Positions 1 to 6,973 of a DNA stretch of 11,751 nucleotides are shown in pieces. Made by a program: the position numbers and the translations under genes. Below the pieces are notes generated by a model, which was not told the DNA's origin, ran no database searches, and worked only from the letters and a program-made list of their open reading frames with translations. This DNA is from Acidovorax delafieldii (lineage in GTDB: Bacteria; Pseudomonadota; Gammaproteobacteria; Burkholderiales; Burkholderiaceae_C), in the NCBI GenBank assembly GCA_002377855.1, contig DFQQ01000007.1:1-11751 (forward strand), read 5' to 3'. Position 1 is the stretch's first letter; every line of letters begins with the position of its first letter.

Positions 1-25
1 GAAGCCACTTCGACCCACACCGGTC

Positions 26-45
26 AAAATAATTCAAATTATTTT
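26..45. promoter_or_regulatory. AT-rich perfect palindrome upstream of the first gene
   Basis: Two 9-base arms (AAAATAATT, AATTATTTT) are separated by only two bases, in an AT-rich island surrounded by GC-rich DNA. The loop is too tight for a good RNA hairpin and there is no GC stem, so a terminator is unlikely. A dimeric repressor operator or a fragment of an upstream regulatory region is more plausible. TTGAGA at 45-50 could be a -35 element, but I find no convincing -10 at the right distance. Confidence 0.3.
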
Positions 46-161
46 TGAGACACCACACTAGGGGATGCGTATCTGGTAGTTGCCGCTGGCATGCGTTGTG
101 CAAACACCGTGTGCCAGCGCCCCTGGGTGGGGCGCGCCAAGACGACGGAGGCGCAGAACCG

Positions 162-497
162 ATGAACCACAGCGAAAAACTCGCCATTGCGGCCCACCTG
201 CACGTAGTGCTGCGGCGCAAGACCGGGCGCGTGACCGATACGGAGTGGATGGCCGACAACCCCAGCTATGCGCGCGAAATCATCCGTTTCGCGCGCGAGC
301 GGGCGGGGCAGGACCATGCGCCCGAGCTGGCGGAATGGGCGGCCCGCCTCGAGCACGCGATGCAAGACGTTCTCACTGCGGAGCAGCGGCGCCTTGCCCG
401 CGCAGAGGCCGCCAGCAAAGCCGCCGACGCGGCCGCATCTGCTGCCACCGCGTCAACGCCGCTGCAGGCGCGCCGTTACGTGGGCGGCATCCGCTGA
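162..497 (+). CDS. Hypothetical protein, 111 aa, helical with Ala-rich C-terminus
   Basis: I do not recognise a named family. The ATG at 162 is chosen because GGAG lies about 11 bases upstream (147-150), and because the longer in-frame extension to 45 is rich in Cys, Arg and Gly and looks non-coding. The N-terminal half (residues about 1-70) looks like a folded helical domain: it starts MNHSEKLAIAAHLHVVLRRK and includes a TDTEWMADNPSYAREIIRFA segment. Residues about 75-100 form an Ala/Arg-rich helix that may be a short coiled coil, and the tail is basic (QARRYVGGIR). There is no signal peptide or membrane segment, so it is probably cytoplasmic. It converges on the oxidoreductase gene with a gap of only 22 bases and no clear terminator between them. 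Start and reality of the gene are likely; function is unknown. Confidence 0.7.
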   Translation: MNHSEKLAIAAHLHVVLRRKTGRVTDTEWMADNPSYAREIIRFARERAGQDHAPELAEWAARLEHAMQDVLTAEQRRLARAEAASKAADAAASAATASTPLQARRYVGGIR

Positions 498-519
498 CAC
501 TGCAGAGGGTCCCTAGAGG

Positions 520-2196
520 TCAGCTCGTGCGCTGGGCGTCCAGCATCCACTGCGCAGCGCGCTCGGCCATCATCAGTGTGGGCGAATTGGTATTGCCGCT
601 GGTGATGGTGGGCATGGCGCCAGCGTCCACCACGCGCAGACCTTCAATGCCGCGCACGCGCAACCGGCTGTCCAGCACGGCCATGGGGTCCTGGTCGTGC
701 CCCATCTTGGTGGTGCCCACGGGGTGGAAGATGGTGGTGGCGATGTCGCCGGCCAGCCGGGCCAGCTCCTCGTCCGTCTGGTATTGCGTGCCAGGTTTCC
801 ATTCTTCGGGCTGGTACTTTCCCAGCGCTGGCTGGGCCACGATGCGGCGCGTTACGCGCAAGCTGTCGGCGGCCACTTTGCGGTCTTCGGGGGTGCTGAG
901 GTAGTTGGGCGCGATGGCAGGCGCGTTGCGGAAATCGGCACTTTTGATCTGCACCGTGCCTCGGCTGGTGGGGTTGAGGTTGCACACACTGGCGGTGAAC
1001 GCCGGGAAGCTGTGCAGCGGCTCGCCAAACGCATCCAGCGACAGCGGCTGCACGTGGTACTGGATGTTGGGGTAGGGCTGCTCGTCGCTGCTGCGCGTGA
1101 AGGCGCCCAGCTGCGACGGCGCCATGCTCATGGGGCCGCTGCGCTTGAGCAGGTATTCCAGCCCGATCCTGGCCTTGCCGACCAGGGAGCTGGCCATGGT
1201 GTTCAGGGTGGGGGCCCCTCGCACCTTGAAGACCGAACGGATCTGCAGATGGTCTTGCAAATTGGCGCCCACGCCGGGCAGGTCGTGCACCACGTCAATG
1301 CCGTGCTGGCGCAGCAGCGCTGCGGGCCCGATGCCCGAGAGCTGCAGCAGCTGCGGCGAGTTGACGGCGCCCGCGCTCAGCACCACCTCGCGGCTGGCAT
1401 GTGCCGTCACCATCTGCTGGCCGTCCCACACCTTCACGCCGGTACAGCGGCGGCTGCCGTCGGGTTGGGTCTCGACGATGAGCTGCGCGGCCTGGGCGCT
1501 GGTCCACATTTCAAAATTGGGCCGCCCGTAGCAGGCGGGGCGCAGAAACGCCTTGGCGGTGTTCCAGCGCCAGCCATTTTTCTGGTTCACCTCAAAGTAG
1601 CCCACGCCTTCGTTCGTGCCGCAGTTGAAGTCGTCGGTGGCAGGAATGCCGGCTTGCTGCGCGGCCTGAGAAAACGCGTCCAGCACGTCCCAGCGCAGCC
1701 GCTGCTTTTCCACCCGCCATTCGCCCGTGCTGCCCGTGGCCTTGTTGCCGTGCAGGCGCCTGAAGTTCTCATTCACATCCGCAGGCTGGTCCAGACGCCA
1801 GTGGTCTTCGTGGCGTCGGAAGTACGGCAGGGTGTGCTCCCACCGCCAGGCCTCATCGCCTGTCAATTGGGCCCATTGGTCGTAGTCGCGCGCCTGGCCG
1901 CGCATGTAGATCATGCCGTTGATGCTGCTGCAGCCGCCCAGCGTCTTGCCGCGCGGGTAGCGCAGGGTGCGCCCGTTCAGGCCCGCGTCGGGCTCGGTGT
2001 GGTAGAGCCAGTCGGTGCGGGGGTTACCAATGCAGTACAGGTAGCCTACGGGGATGTGGATCCAGTGGTAGTCGTCTTTTCGGCCCGCTTCGATCAGCAA
2101 CACACGGTGGCGGCCGCTGGCGCTCAAGCGGTTGCACAGCAAAGCACCCGCCGTGCCGCCGCCGATGATGATGTAGTCAAACTGGGAGTCGCTCAT
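520..2196 (-). CDS. GMC-family FAD-dependent oxidoreductase (alcohol/choline dehydrogenase-like)
   Basis: This 558-aa flavoprotein has the usual length of bacterial GMC oxidoreductases such as AlkJ and BetA, which oxidise alcohols to aldehydes using FAD. The N-terminal dinucleotide-binding fold is clear: GGGTAG at residues 12-17 and an acidic Glu near 36 (LLIEAG) that would contact the FAD ribose. The first GMC signature is at about 81-100 (PRGKTLGGCSSINGMIYMRG) and the second at about 276-290 (GAVNSPQLLQLSGIG). The C-terminal substrate domain has the catalytic His491 in HPVGTTKMG and Asn535 in SGNTNSP, the His/Asn pair seen in alcohol and choline dehydrogenases. The start at 2196 (MSDSQFDY) places the FAD motif at the normal distance from the N-terminus; the open frame runs 50 codons further upstream but through a dispersed repeat. 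No signal peptide is seen. Substrate cannot be assigned: no betaine or alkane genes are nearby. The family call is firm. Confidence 0.93.
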   Translation of the reverse strand: MSDSQFDYIIIGGGTAGALLCNRLSASGRHRVLLIEAGRKDDYHWIHIPVGYLYCIGNPRTDWLYHTEPDAGLNGRTLRYPRGKTLGGCSSINGMIYMRGQARDYDQWAQLTGDEAWRWEHTLPYFRRHEDHWRLDQPADVNENFRRLHGNKATGSTGEWRVEKQRLRWDVLDAFSQAAQQAGIPATDDFNCGTNEGVGYFEVNQKNGWRWNTAKAFLRPACYGRPNFEMWTSAQAAQLIVETQPDGSRRCTGVKVWDGQQMVTAHASREVVLSAGAVNSPQLLQLSGIGPAALLRQHGIDVVHDLPGVGANLQDHLQIRSVFKVRGAPTLNTMASSLVGKARIGLEYLLKRSGPMSMAPSQLGAFTRSSDEQPYPNIQYHVQPLSLDAFGEPLHSFPAFTASVCNLNPTSRGTVQIKSADFRNAPAIAPNYLSTPEDRKVAADSLRVTRRIVAQPALGKYQPEEWKPGTQYQTDEELARLAGDIATTIFHPVGTTKMGHDQDPMAVLDSRLRVRGIEGLRVVDAGAMPTITSGNTNSPTLMMAERAAQWMLDAQRTS

Positions 2197-2273
2197 GGAT
2201 GGGTCGAAAACGGTTTTATGACCTGGGCCATTGTGCTGAGCGGGCAGTACCTGTCGATGGGGTAAATGCCTGT

Positions 2274-2332
2274 TGCTATTAAATGAATAGCTGCTTGCGC
2301 TTTTGTACATTGCGCCAGAGGCCAATTTGATA
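2274..2332 (+). repeat. Dispersed intergenic element, copy 1
   Basis: This AT-rich block begins TGCTATTAAA, continues AATAGCTGCTTGCGCTTT, and ends GCGCCAGAGGCC then TTTGATA. The same order of words recurs at 5625-5688. A GCGC...GCGC core gives a small imperfect hairpin. From memory, similar elements are abundant between genes in Comamonadaceae genomes. It lies between two divergently transcribed genes and overlaps a GATAAT (2329-2334) that could serve as a -10 for the rightward operon, although no good -35 is present. Orientation is given by the copy-2 reading strand. Confidence 0.65.
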
Positions 2333-2486
2333 ATAATTACATGCACGGGCTGCCAAAATGTGACAGCGCGGCCAGGGGCTGGCGTGGCGGCGTTGTTGCG
2401 CTGCGAACCAGCGAACGCGCTGGCCGATGCCGATGGGTGTCTGACAACTTCTTGCGCAGCGGTCCTGCTTGTGGCGCTCCGCTACC

Positions 2487-3677
2487 ATGCTCGACTTGAC
2501 CGGATTTGCCAAGCCCGGCGGCAGCCCCGCCCAGAAAATGACCACTGACAGCGCCGACAGAGTTCCCCGCATCGACCGCACCGACACGCCCGAAGGGCCG
2601 TGCGCGCGGCTGCACGGGCGTTGGGGCGCGGCCGAGCTGGGCACCCGTGCGCATTGGAAGCAGCTGCGTGCCGCGCTGCAACGCAACCCACCCGATGCCG
2701 CCCTGGGCTGGGATTTGCGCGATCTGCTGTGGCTGGACCACGTGGGTGCCCAGCTGCTGTGGAACCACTGGGGCCGTGCGTGGCCTGCGCGCCTGGGCCT
2801 GACCGACGTGCAGCGCACCTTGCTGGAGCGCGTGGCCGAGTTCACCATTGCCAACCCCCCCGCGCCGGCGCCCGCACGCCTGTTTGACCAGGTGGACCAC
2901 CTGGGCGTGCTGGTCTTGCACGGGCTCGACCATGCCCGCCACATGGTGCAAATGGTGGGCCAGCTGGTGCTGGACCTGGTGCGCCTGGCGGGCAACCCGC
3001 GCCGCGGCCCTTGGCGCGATGTGTCGGGTCACCTGTACCGCATGGGGGCCACGGCGCTTCCCATTACCGCACTTGTCGGTTTCCTGATCGGTGTGGTGCT
3101 GGCCTACCTGATGAGCCTGCAACTGCGCCAGTTCGGTGCCGAGTCGTTCATCGTCAACATTCTGGGCATCTCGCTCATCCGCGAGCTGGGGCCCATGCTG
3201 GCCGCCATTTTGGTGGCCGGGCGCTCGGGCTCGTCCATCACCGCGCAAATCGGCGTGATGCGCGTGACCGAAGAACTGGACGCCATGCGCGTCATGGGCA
3301 TTGCGCACGGCTTTCGGCTGGTCATGCCACGCACCCTGGCGCTGGCGCTGGCCATGCCGCTCATCAGCGTGTGGACCACGCTGGCTGCGCTGGCTGGCGG
3401 CATGCTGGCCGCGGACATCACGCTGGGCATCTCGCCCTCGTACTTCGTGCAGGCGCTTCCCACGGCCGTGAAGGTGGGCAACCTCACGCTGGCCATGGCC
3501 AAGTCGGTGGTGTTCGGCGGGTTCATCGCGCTCATCGGCTGCCACTGGGGTTTGCGCGTCAAGCCCAATACACAGAGCCTGGGTGAAGGCACCACGGCGT
3601 CCGTGGTCACGTCCATCACGATGGTCATCATCGTGGATGCGCTGTTTGCCGTGGCCTTCCGCAACGTGGGGATCTGA
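2487..3677 (+). CDS. MlaE-type ABC transporter permease with N-terminal STAS-like domain
   Basis: This is the permease of an MCE-type lipid-transport ABC system in the inner membrane. Residues about 37-115 resemble a STAS domain (GRWGAAELG, then WDLRDLLWLDHVGAQLL), the fold of MlaB, which in E. coli is a separate subunit binding the ATPase MlaF. Residues about 150-396 are the MlaE domain with several membrane segments and the conserved coupling region at 232-272 (RELGPMLAAILVAGRSGSS, then ITAQIGVMRVTEELDAM). At 396 aa it is about 130 residues longer than E. coli MlaE because of the fusion. The ATG at 2487 lacks a clear ribosome binding site; an in-frame ATG at 2538 (MTTDSADR) would remove 17 residues and is equally possible. 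It is the first gene of a four-gene operon, two bases ahead of the ATPase gene. Transporter class is certain; the transported lipid is inferred from the family. Confidence 0.9.
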   Translation: MLDLTGFAKPGGSPAQKMTTDSADRVPRIDRTDTPEGPCARLHGRWGAAELGTRAHWKQLRAALQRNPPDAALGWDLRDLLWLDHVGAQLLWNHWGRAWPARLGLTDVQRTLLERVAEFTIANPPAPAPARLFDQVDHLGVLVLHGLDHARHMVQMVGQLVLDLVRLAGNPRRGPWRDVSGHLYRMGATALPITALVGFLIGVVLAYLMSLQLRQFGAESFIVNILGISLIRELGPMLAAILVAGRSGSSITAQIGVMRVTEELDAMRVMGIAHGFRLVMPRTLALALAMPLISVWTTLAALAGGMLAADITLGISPSYFVQALPTAVKVGNLTLAMAKSVVFGGFIALIGCHWGLRVKPNTQSLGEGTTASVVTSITMVIIVDALFAVAFRNVGI

Positions 3678-3679
3678 GC

Positions 3680-4597
3680 ATGGCCGCCGTGACACCCGCC
3701 CCCAACGCGCAAGATATGCCCACTGACCAGGCCGCGCTGCCGCAGACCGGCGACGTGCCGGCGAATGAGCCGCCCATTGTGGAAGTCAAGGGCCTGTGGA
3801 GCGTGTTTGGCAAGGGCACCGAGGCCTTTGCTGTGCACCAGGACCTGGAGTTTGTCGTGCAGCGCGGCGAAATGCTCTCGCTCGTCGGGGGCTCGGGCAC
3901 CGGCAAAACCGTGCTGCTGCGGCAGATTTTGGGCCTGGCCCAGCCCGCACGCGGCAGCGTCACCGTGCTGGGTCGCCCCGCGTCTGAGATGGGCCGCGAA
4001 GGCGCCGCCAGCCGCGTGGGCATGCTGTTCCAGCATGGCGCGCTCTTTTCTGCCTTCAACGTGCTCGACAACGTCGCCTTTGCCTTGCGCGAGCAGGGCA
4101 CCCTGCCCGACGAGCTGGTACGCGCAGCCGCCCTCGTCAAGCTGCAGATGGTGGGCCTCAAGCCCGAGCACGCGACCCGCATGCCGGCCGATCTGTCGGG
4201 CGGCATGGTCAAGCGCGTAGCCCTCGCCCGCGCCCTCATCATGGACCCACCCCTGCTGCTGCTGGACGAGCCCACGGCCGGGCTGGACCCCAGCAGCTCC
4301 GATGATTTCTGCGCCCTGGTGCGTGAATTGCGCGCGGCCCTGGGGCTCACGGTGGTCATGGTCACGCACGATCTCGACACCCTTTTTGCACTGAGCACCC
4401 GCGTGGCCGTGCTGGCCGACAAAAAAGTCATCGTCACCGGCCCACCGCACGAGGTGGCCCACTTCAAGCACCCGTTCATCGAACATTTCTTCATGGGCGA
4501 ACGCGGCCAACGCGCCATGGCTCCGCTGCAATCACCGCAGCCCGCGCAGGCAGCGCCAGCCACCGCGGCCACACCCTTGCCCTCCAAGGACATCTGA
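3680..4597 (+). CDS. MlaF-type ABC transporter ATP-binding protein
   Basis: This 305-aa ATPase drives the MCE lipid transporter from the cytoplasmic face. All nucleotide-binding motifs are present and intact: Walker A GGSGTGKT (70-77), Q-loop Gln118 in LFQHG, signature LSGGM (172-176), Walker B LLLLDEP with catalytic Glu197, and H-loop His230 in MVTHD. The LSGGM...KRVALARAL version of the signature is typical of the MlaF subfamily. There is a roughly 30-residue Pro/Ala-rich N-terminal extension before the domain starts and a low-complexity Ala/Pro tail after about 280; both are likely disordered. The gene starts two bases after the permease stop and its own stop overlaps the next start (TGATG), so translational coupling is likely. 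Highly confident as to family. Confidence 0.94.
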   Translation: MAAVTPAPNAQDMPTDQAALPQTGDVPANEPPIVEVKGLWSVFGKGTEAFAVHQDLEFVVQRGEMLSLVGGSGTGKTVLLRQILGLAQPARGSVTVLGRPASEMGREGAASRVGMLFQHGALFSAFNVLDNVAFALREQGTLPDELVRAAALVKLQMVGLKPEHATRMPADLSGGMVKRVALARALIMDPPLLLLDEPTAGLDPSSSDDFCALVRELRAALGLTVVMVTHDLDTLFALSTRVAVLADKKVIVTGPPHEVAHFKHPFIEHFFMGERGQRAMAPLQSPQPAQAAPATAATPLPSKDI

Positions 4598-5574
4598 TGG
4601 AAAACAAATCACACGCCCTCGCTGCCGGCACCTTTGTCATCATTGTGACGGCCCTGCTGGCCGGGCTTGCCATCTGGCTCACCCGTGACAGCGCCAACTA
4701 CGAGCAGTACGAAATGTCCACCCGCGACGGTGTCAGCGGCCTGCAGCCCCAGGCCACCGTGCGCTACAAGGGCGTGGCCGTGGGCAAGGTCACCCGCATC
4801 GGGTTTGATCCGCAGGTCAACGGCAACGTGCTCATCCGCATCGCCGTGAATGAAAGCGCCCCCATCAACCCCACGACCTTTGCCACGCTGGGCTACCAGG
4901 GCGTCACAGGCCTGGCCCATGTGCTGCTGGACGACTCGCCCGAGCCCCTGCCCCAGCTGCCCCCCGGCCCCAGCGGCCTGCCGCGCCTCACGCTCAAGCC
5001 CTCGCCCTTTGGCCGTATCGCCGAGCAGGCACCCAACATACTGGCCCAGGTCGAAGAAGCTACGCGCCGCATCAACCAGCTGCTGGGTGACGACAACCAG
5101 CAGCGCATCACCCAGGCCCTGGGCAATATCGGTGAGGCCGCAGGCAGCGTCAGCGCGCTCACCCAGCGGCTGGACACCACGCTCCAGACGCGGCTCGATC
5201 CGGCGCTGGCCGCGCTGCCCCCCCTGGCCGCTGATGCCCGCCAGACCATGAAATCCCTGCAACAGGCGGGCAACAGCGTTACCACGCTGGCCAACGACAT
5301 TGGCACCACCACCCGGCGCCTGACAGCAGAAGGCGGTGCCATCGACCAGCTCACCCATGGCAGCCAGGTCATGGCCGCAGCGGCCGACAACTTCAGCCGT
5401 TCGACCCTGCCCAGCATCAACCGCGCAGCCGATGAGACCGCCCGCGCGGTGCGGCAGGTGGGCCTGGCTGCCGCCAGCGTCAGCGACAACCCCCAGCTCT
5501 TCATCTACGGCAGCGGCCGCCTGCCCCCCGGGCCGGGCGAGCCCGGTTTTGCCCCCCCTTTGGCCCATCCCTGA
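4597..5574 (+). CDS. MlaD-type MCE domain protein
   Basis: This is the membrane-anchored periplasmic lipid-binding subunit. An uncleaved N-terminal membrane helix spans about residues 8-29 (GTFVIIVTALLAGLAIWLT). A single MCE domain follows at about 38-115, with the typical VSGLQPQATVRYKGVAVGKV strand region and the GYQGVTGLAHVLLD segment expected at the ring pore. The C-terminal part (about 140-300) is rich in Gln, Ala and Thr and mostly helical, as in MCE proteins that extend a helical bundle across the periplasm. At 325 aa it is far longer than E. coli MlaD (183 aa). The tail (NPQLFIYGSGRLPPGPGEPGF) is Pro/Gly-rich. The start codon overlaps the ATPase stop by one base. Whether the C-terminal helices bridge directly to the outer membrane is inference from the family. 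Confidence 0.93.
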   Translation: MENKSHALAAGTFVIIVTALLAGLAIWLTRDSANYEQYEMSTRDGVSGLQPQATVRYKGVAVGKVTRIGFDPQVNGNVLIRIAVNESAPINPTTFATLGYQGVTGLAHVLLDDSPEPLPQLPPGPSGLPRLTLKPSPFGRIAEQAPNILAQVEEATRRINQLLGDDNQQRITQALGNIGEAAGSVSALTQRLDTTLQTRLDPALAALPPLAADARQTMKSLQQAGNSVTTLANDIGTTTRRLTAEGGAIDQLTHGSQVMAAAADNFSRSTLPSINRAADETARAVRQVGLAAASVSDNPQLFIYGSGRLPPGPGEPGFAPPLAHP

Positions 5575-5577
5575 CCC

Positions 5578-6297
5578 ATGAAGGCCCGCGCCATGCACAC
5601 CACCCCCGCCTGTCATGCCATGAATGCTATTAAAAATATAGCTGTTCGCGCTTTCCCTGCAAGCGCTGCGGCCACTTTTTGTTTGATACTGCTTGCAGGT
5701 TGCAGTGCCTTGCCAGCGCCCCCCCACCGGCCTGTTTCCTACGACTTTGGTCCCGGCCCCACGAGCTACGCTCCTGGCGACCGTCGTGCACCGCTGCCTC
5801 CTGTGGCCCTGGCCGATGTCGAAGCCACCGGCTTGGCCGAGAGCAGCACCGCCGTGCAGTACCGCCTGACCTACGCCGACGCCCAGCAGCTGCGCCCCTA
5901 CACGCTGGCCCGCTGGACACAACCCCCCGTGCAACTGGTGCAGCAAGCCCTGCGCGCCCAACTGGGTCTGCGCCGCCCCGTGCTGCAAGATGCGGACGCT
6001 GCCGCACAGGCCCGCGACACGGCCCGCGGCGGCAAGCTGCCCGCCGTGTTGCGCATCGAGTTGGAAGAGTTCACCCACATCTTCACGGCCCCCGCCGAAA
6101 GCACGGGCCTGCTGCGCCTGCGCGCGACGCTGGTAGACCCCACGCCCGCTGGCGAAACCCTGCTGGGCCAGCGGGTGTTCATCGTGCAAAAGCCCGCCCC
6201 TACACCCGATGCCGCAGGCGGCACCCGCGCCTTGGCTGCCGCCGCGCGGCAGGTGGCGATGGAGGTGGATGAATGGGTGGGCGAAACGGTGCGATAG
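5578..6297 (+). CDS. PqiC-like ABC-type transport auxiliary lipoprotein
   Basis: This lipoprotein probably anchors the MCE machine at the outer membrane, as PqiC does for PqiB. The signal peptide ends in the lipobox LLAGC, with acylated Cys42. The mature protein shows the auxiliary-component pattern: YDFGPGP near the start, then YRLTYADAQQLRPYTLARW and PPVQLVQQALRAQLG. The start at 5578 is three bases after the MCE stop, but gives an unusually long 41-residue signal. An in-frame ATG at 5620 would give a normal 27-residue signal and may be the true start. Neither has a clear ribosome binding site, so coupling to the upstream gene is likely. Codons for about residues 16-37 come from a dispersed repeat and include AAA AAT ATA, unlike the GC-rich codon use of the rest of the operon. 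Family assignment is by pattern and gene order. Confidence 0.85.
   Translation: MKARAMHTTPACHAMNAIKNIAVRAFPASAAATFCLILLAGCSALPAPPHRPVSYDFGPGPTSYAPGDRRAPLPPVALADVEATGLAESSTAVQYRLTYADAQQLRPYTLARWTQPPVQLVQQALRAQLGLRRPVLQDADAAAQARDTARGGKLPAVLRIELEEFTHIFTAPAESTGLLRLRATLVDPTPAGETLLGQRVFIVQKPAPTPDAAGGTRALAAAARQVAMEVDEWVGETVR
5625..5688 (+). repeat. Dispersed element, copy 2, inside the lipoprotein signal-peptide codons
   Basis: The first ten bases (TGCTATTAAA) are identical to copy 1, followed by ATAGCTG, GCGCTTT, AAGCGCTGCGGCC and a TTTGATA end in the same order. Here the hairpin arms GCGCTT and AAGCGC are intact. The element is read in frame as most of the signal peptide (NAIKNIAVRAFPASAAA and part of the hydrophobic core), ending just before the lipobox. 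Confidence 0.65.
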
Positions 6298-6321
6298 CGC
6301 CTGCTCAAGCCTGCTGAAGAC

Positions 6322-6348
6322 GGCGGGCCCGCCCCGCCTGCCCGCTTT
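6322..6348 (+). terminator. Possible terminator after the MCE operon
   Basis: GCGGGC (6323-6328) can pair with GCCCGC (6340-6345), followed by only TTT. An overlapping GGCGGGCCCGCC palindrome offers a competing fold. It lies 25 bases after the lipoprotein stop, the expected place, but the weak T run makes intrinsic termination uncertain. Confidence 0.35.
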
Positions 6349-6532
6349 GCAGTGCCCCGCGCCCGGGTGTGCGCGCGGAAGCTCTCATGCCGCATGCTGA
6401 GGGCCAGCTTCATCTGCTTGTGGCCCCACGCAATTCGCGCCCCAGCGGTGGCGCAGCGGGGTCACACATCCACCGAGCCGCGTGTCGGCGAAATACAAAT
6501 TCACCCCGTAAGAATCCTTTTGTTGCAAGTTG

Positions 6533-6581
6533 TCGGCAGCCTTCGGACGAAGGATGGCCGAAAGACCTCAAACGAAGGGAG
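6533..6581 (+). promoter_or_regulatory. Leader hairpin with duplicated ACGAAGG, possibly masking the ribosome binding site
   Basis: TCGGC (6533-6537) pairs with GCCGA (6557-6561), and CCTTCG (6540-6545) with CGAAGG (6548-6553), giving a two-part stem. The same CGAAGG occurs again at 6573-6578, where it is part of the ribosome binding site AAGGGAG (6575-6581) for the gene at 6587. CCTTCG can therefore pair either with its near partner, leaving the ribosome binding site open, or with the far one, closing it. I match it to no known riboswitch class. The pairing is seen; regulation is inference. Confidence 0.4.
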
Positions 6582-6586
6582 TGAAG

Positions 6587-6958
6587 ATGGGCTGGAAACG
6601 ATGGGCTGCCGTGGCGGCCATAGGGGTGGTGGGCGCAGCACAGGCGCAGGGCAATACGTGGCCACGCCATTTGCCAGCGGCGAACGCTTGGTTCCTGTGC
6701 AGCTCTGCCCAGGGTGAGGCCATGGTGGCCTGGGTGGACCGCAACCATGCGGTGGTGGCGGTAAGCAACGTCCGCGAGAACTGGCCACTGCCTGAATACG
6801 CTGTGCCCCTGTTGCAGGACCCCCAGGCCGACCGCCGTCTGGTTCAGCCAGCGGCGAAAGGCCACCGGGTGGTGAGCTCCGCGCCGCACGAATCATCGGT
6901 GTGGCGTTTGCAGGCCGGTGGCACCGCCTTGAGTTGCGGCTTTGGCCGTGACGAGTGA
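6587..6958 (+). CDS. Small exported hypothetical protein with two cysteines
   Basis: This 123-aa protein has a clear Sec signal peptide: MGWKRW, then a hydrophobic core AAVAAIGVVGA and an AQA cleavage motif after about residue 20. The mature protein of about 103 residues contains Cys38 (WFLCSS) and Cys117 (LSCGFG), which could form a disulfide in the periplasm. Several Trp and Val residues in the middle (AMVAWVDRNHAVVAVS) suggest beta strands. The ATG at 6587 is chosen because AAGGGAG lies five bases upstream and it places the signal peptide at the N-terminus. I do not recognise the family. The next small exported gene starts 15 bases downstream, so the two probably form an operon. The extracytoplasmic location is well supported; the role is unknown. 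Confidence 0.75.
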   Translation: MGWKRWAAVAAIGVVGAAQAQGNTWPRHLPAANAWFLCSSAQGEAMVAWVDRNHAVVAVSNVRENWPLPEYAVPLLQDPQADRRLVQPAAKGHRVVSSAPHESSVWRLQAGGTALSCGFGRDE

Positions 6959-6973
6959 CCGCCAGGGGTTGTC

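Noticed and set aside
697..2265. 522-codon open frame on the plus strand, opposite the GMC oxidoreductase
   Set aside because: It is the antisense shadow of a gene with intact family motifs. Its product is Val/Ala/Gly/His-rich without any recognisable domain, as expected from GC-rich codon bias.
2197..2346. 50-residue N-terminal extension of the GMC oxidoreductase
   Set aside because: The extension would be translated from a dispersed repeat and spacer DNA, and family members start a few residues before the FAD-binding motif, as MSDSQFDY does.
2337..6189. Several long minus-strand frames (2337-3695, 3104-4531, 4609-6189)
   Set aside because: They lie opposite the MCE operon, whose four proteins have full motif sets. 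The minus-strand products are low-complexity His/Gln/Arg/Gly sequences.
6480..6586. Known riboswitch (cyclic di-GMP type I or mini-ykkC)
   Set aside because: The conserved core words of the cyclic di-GMP type are absent. The repeated ACGAAGG only loosely resembles the paired ACG hairpins of mini-ykkC, and one copy is the ribosome binding site. A covariance-model search would settle it.
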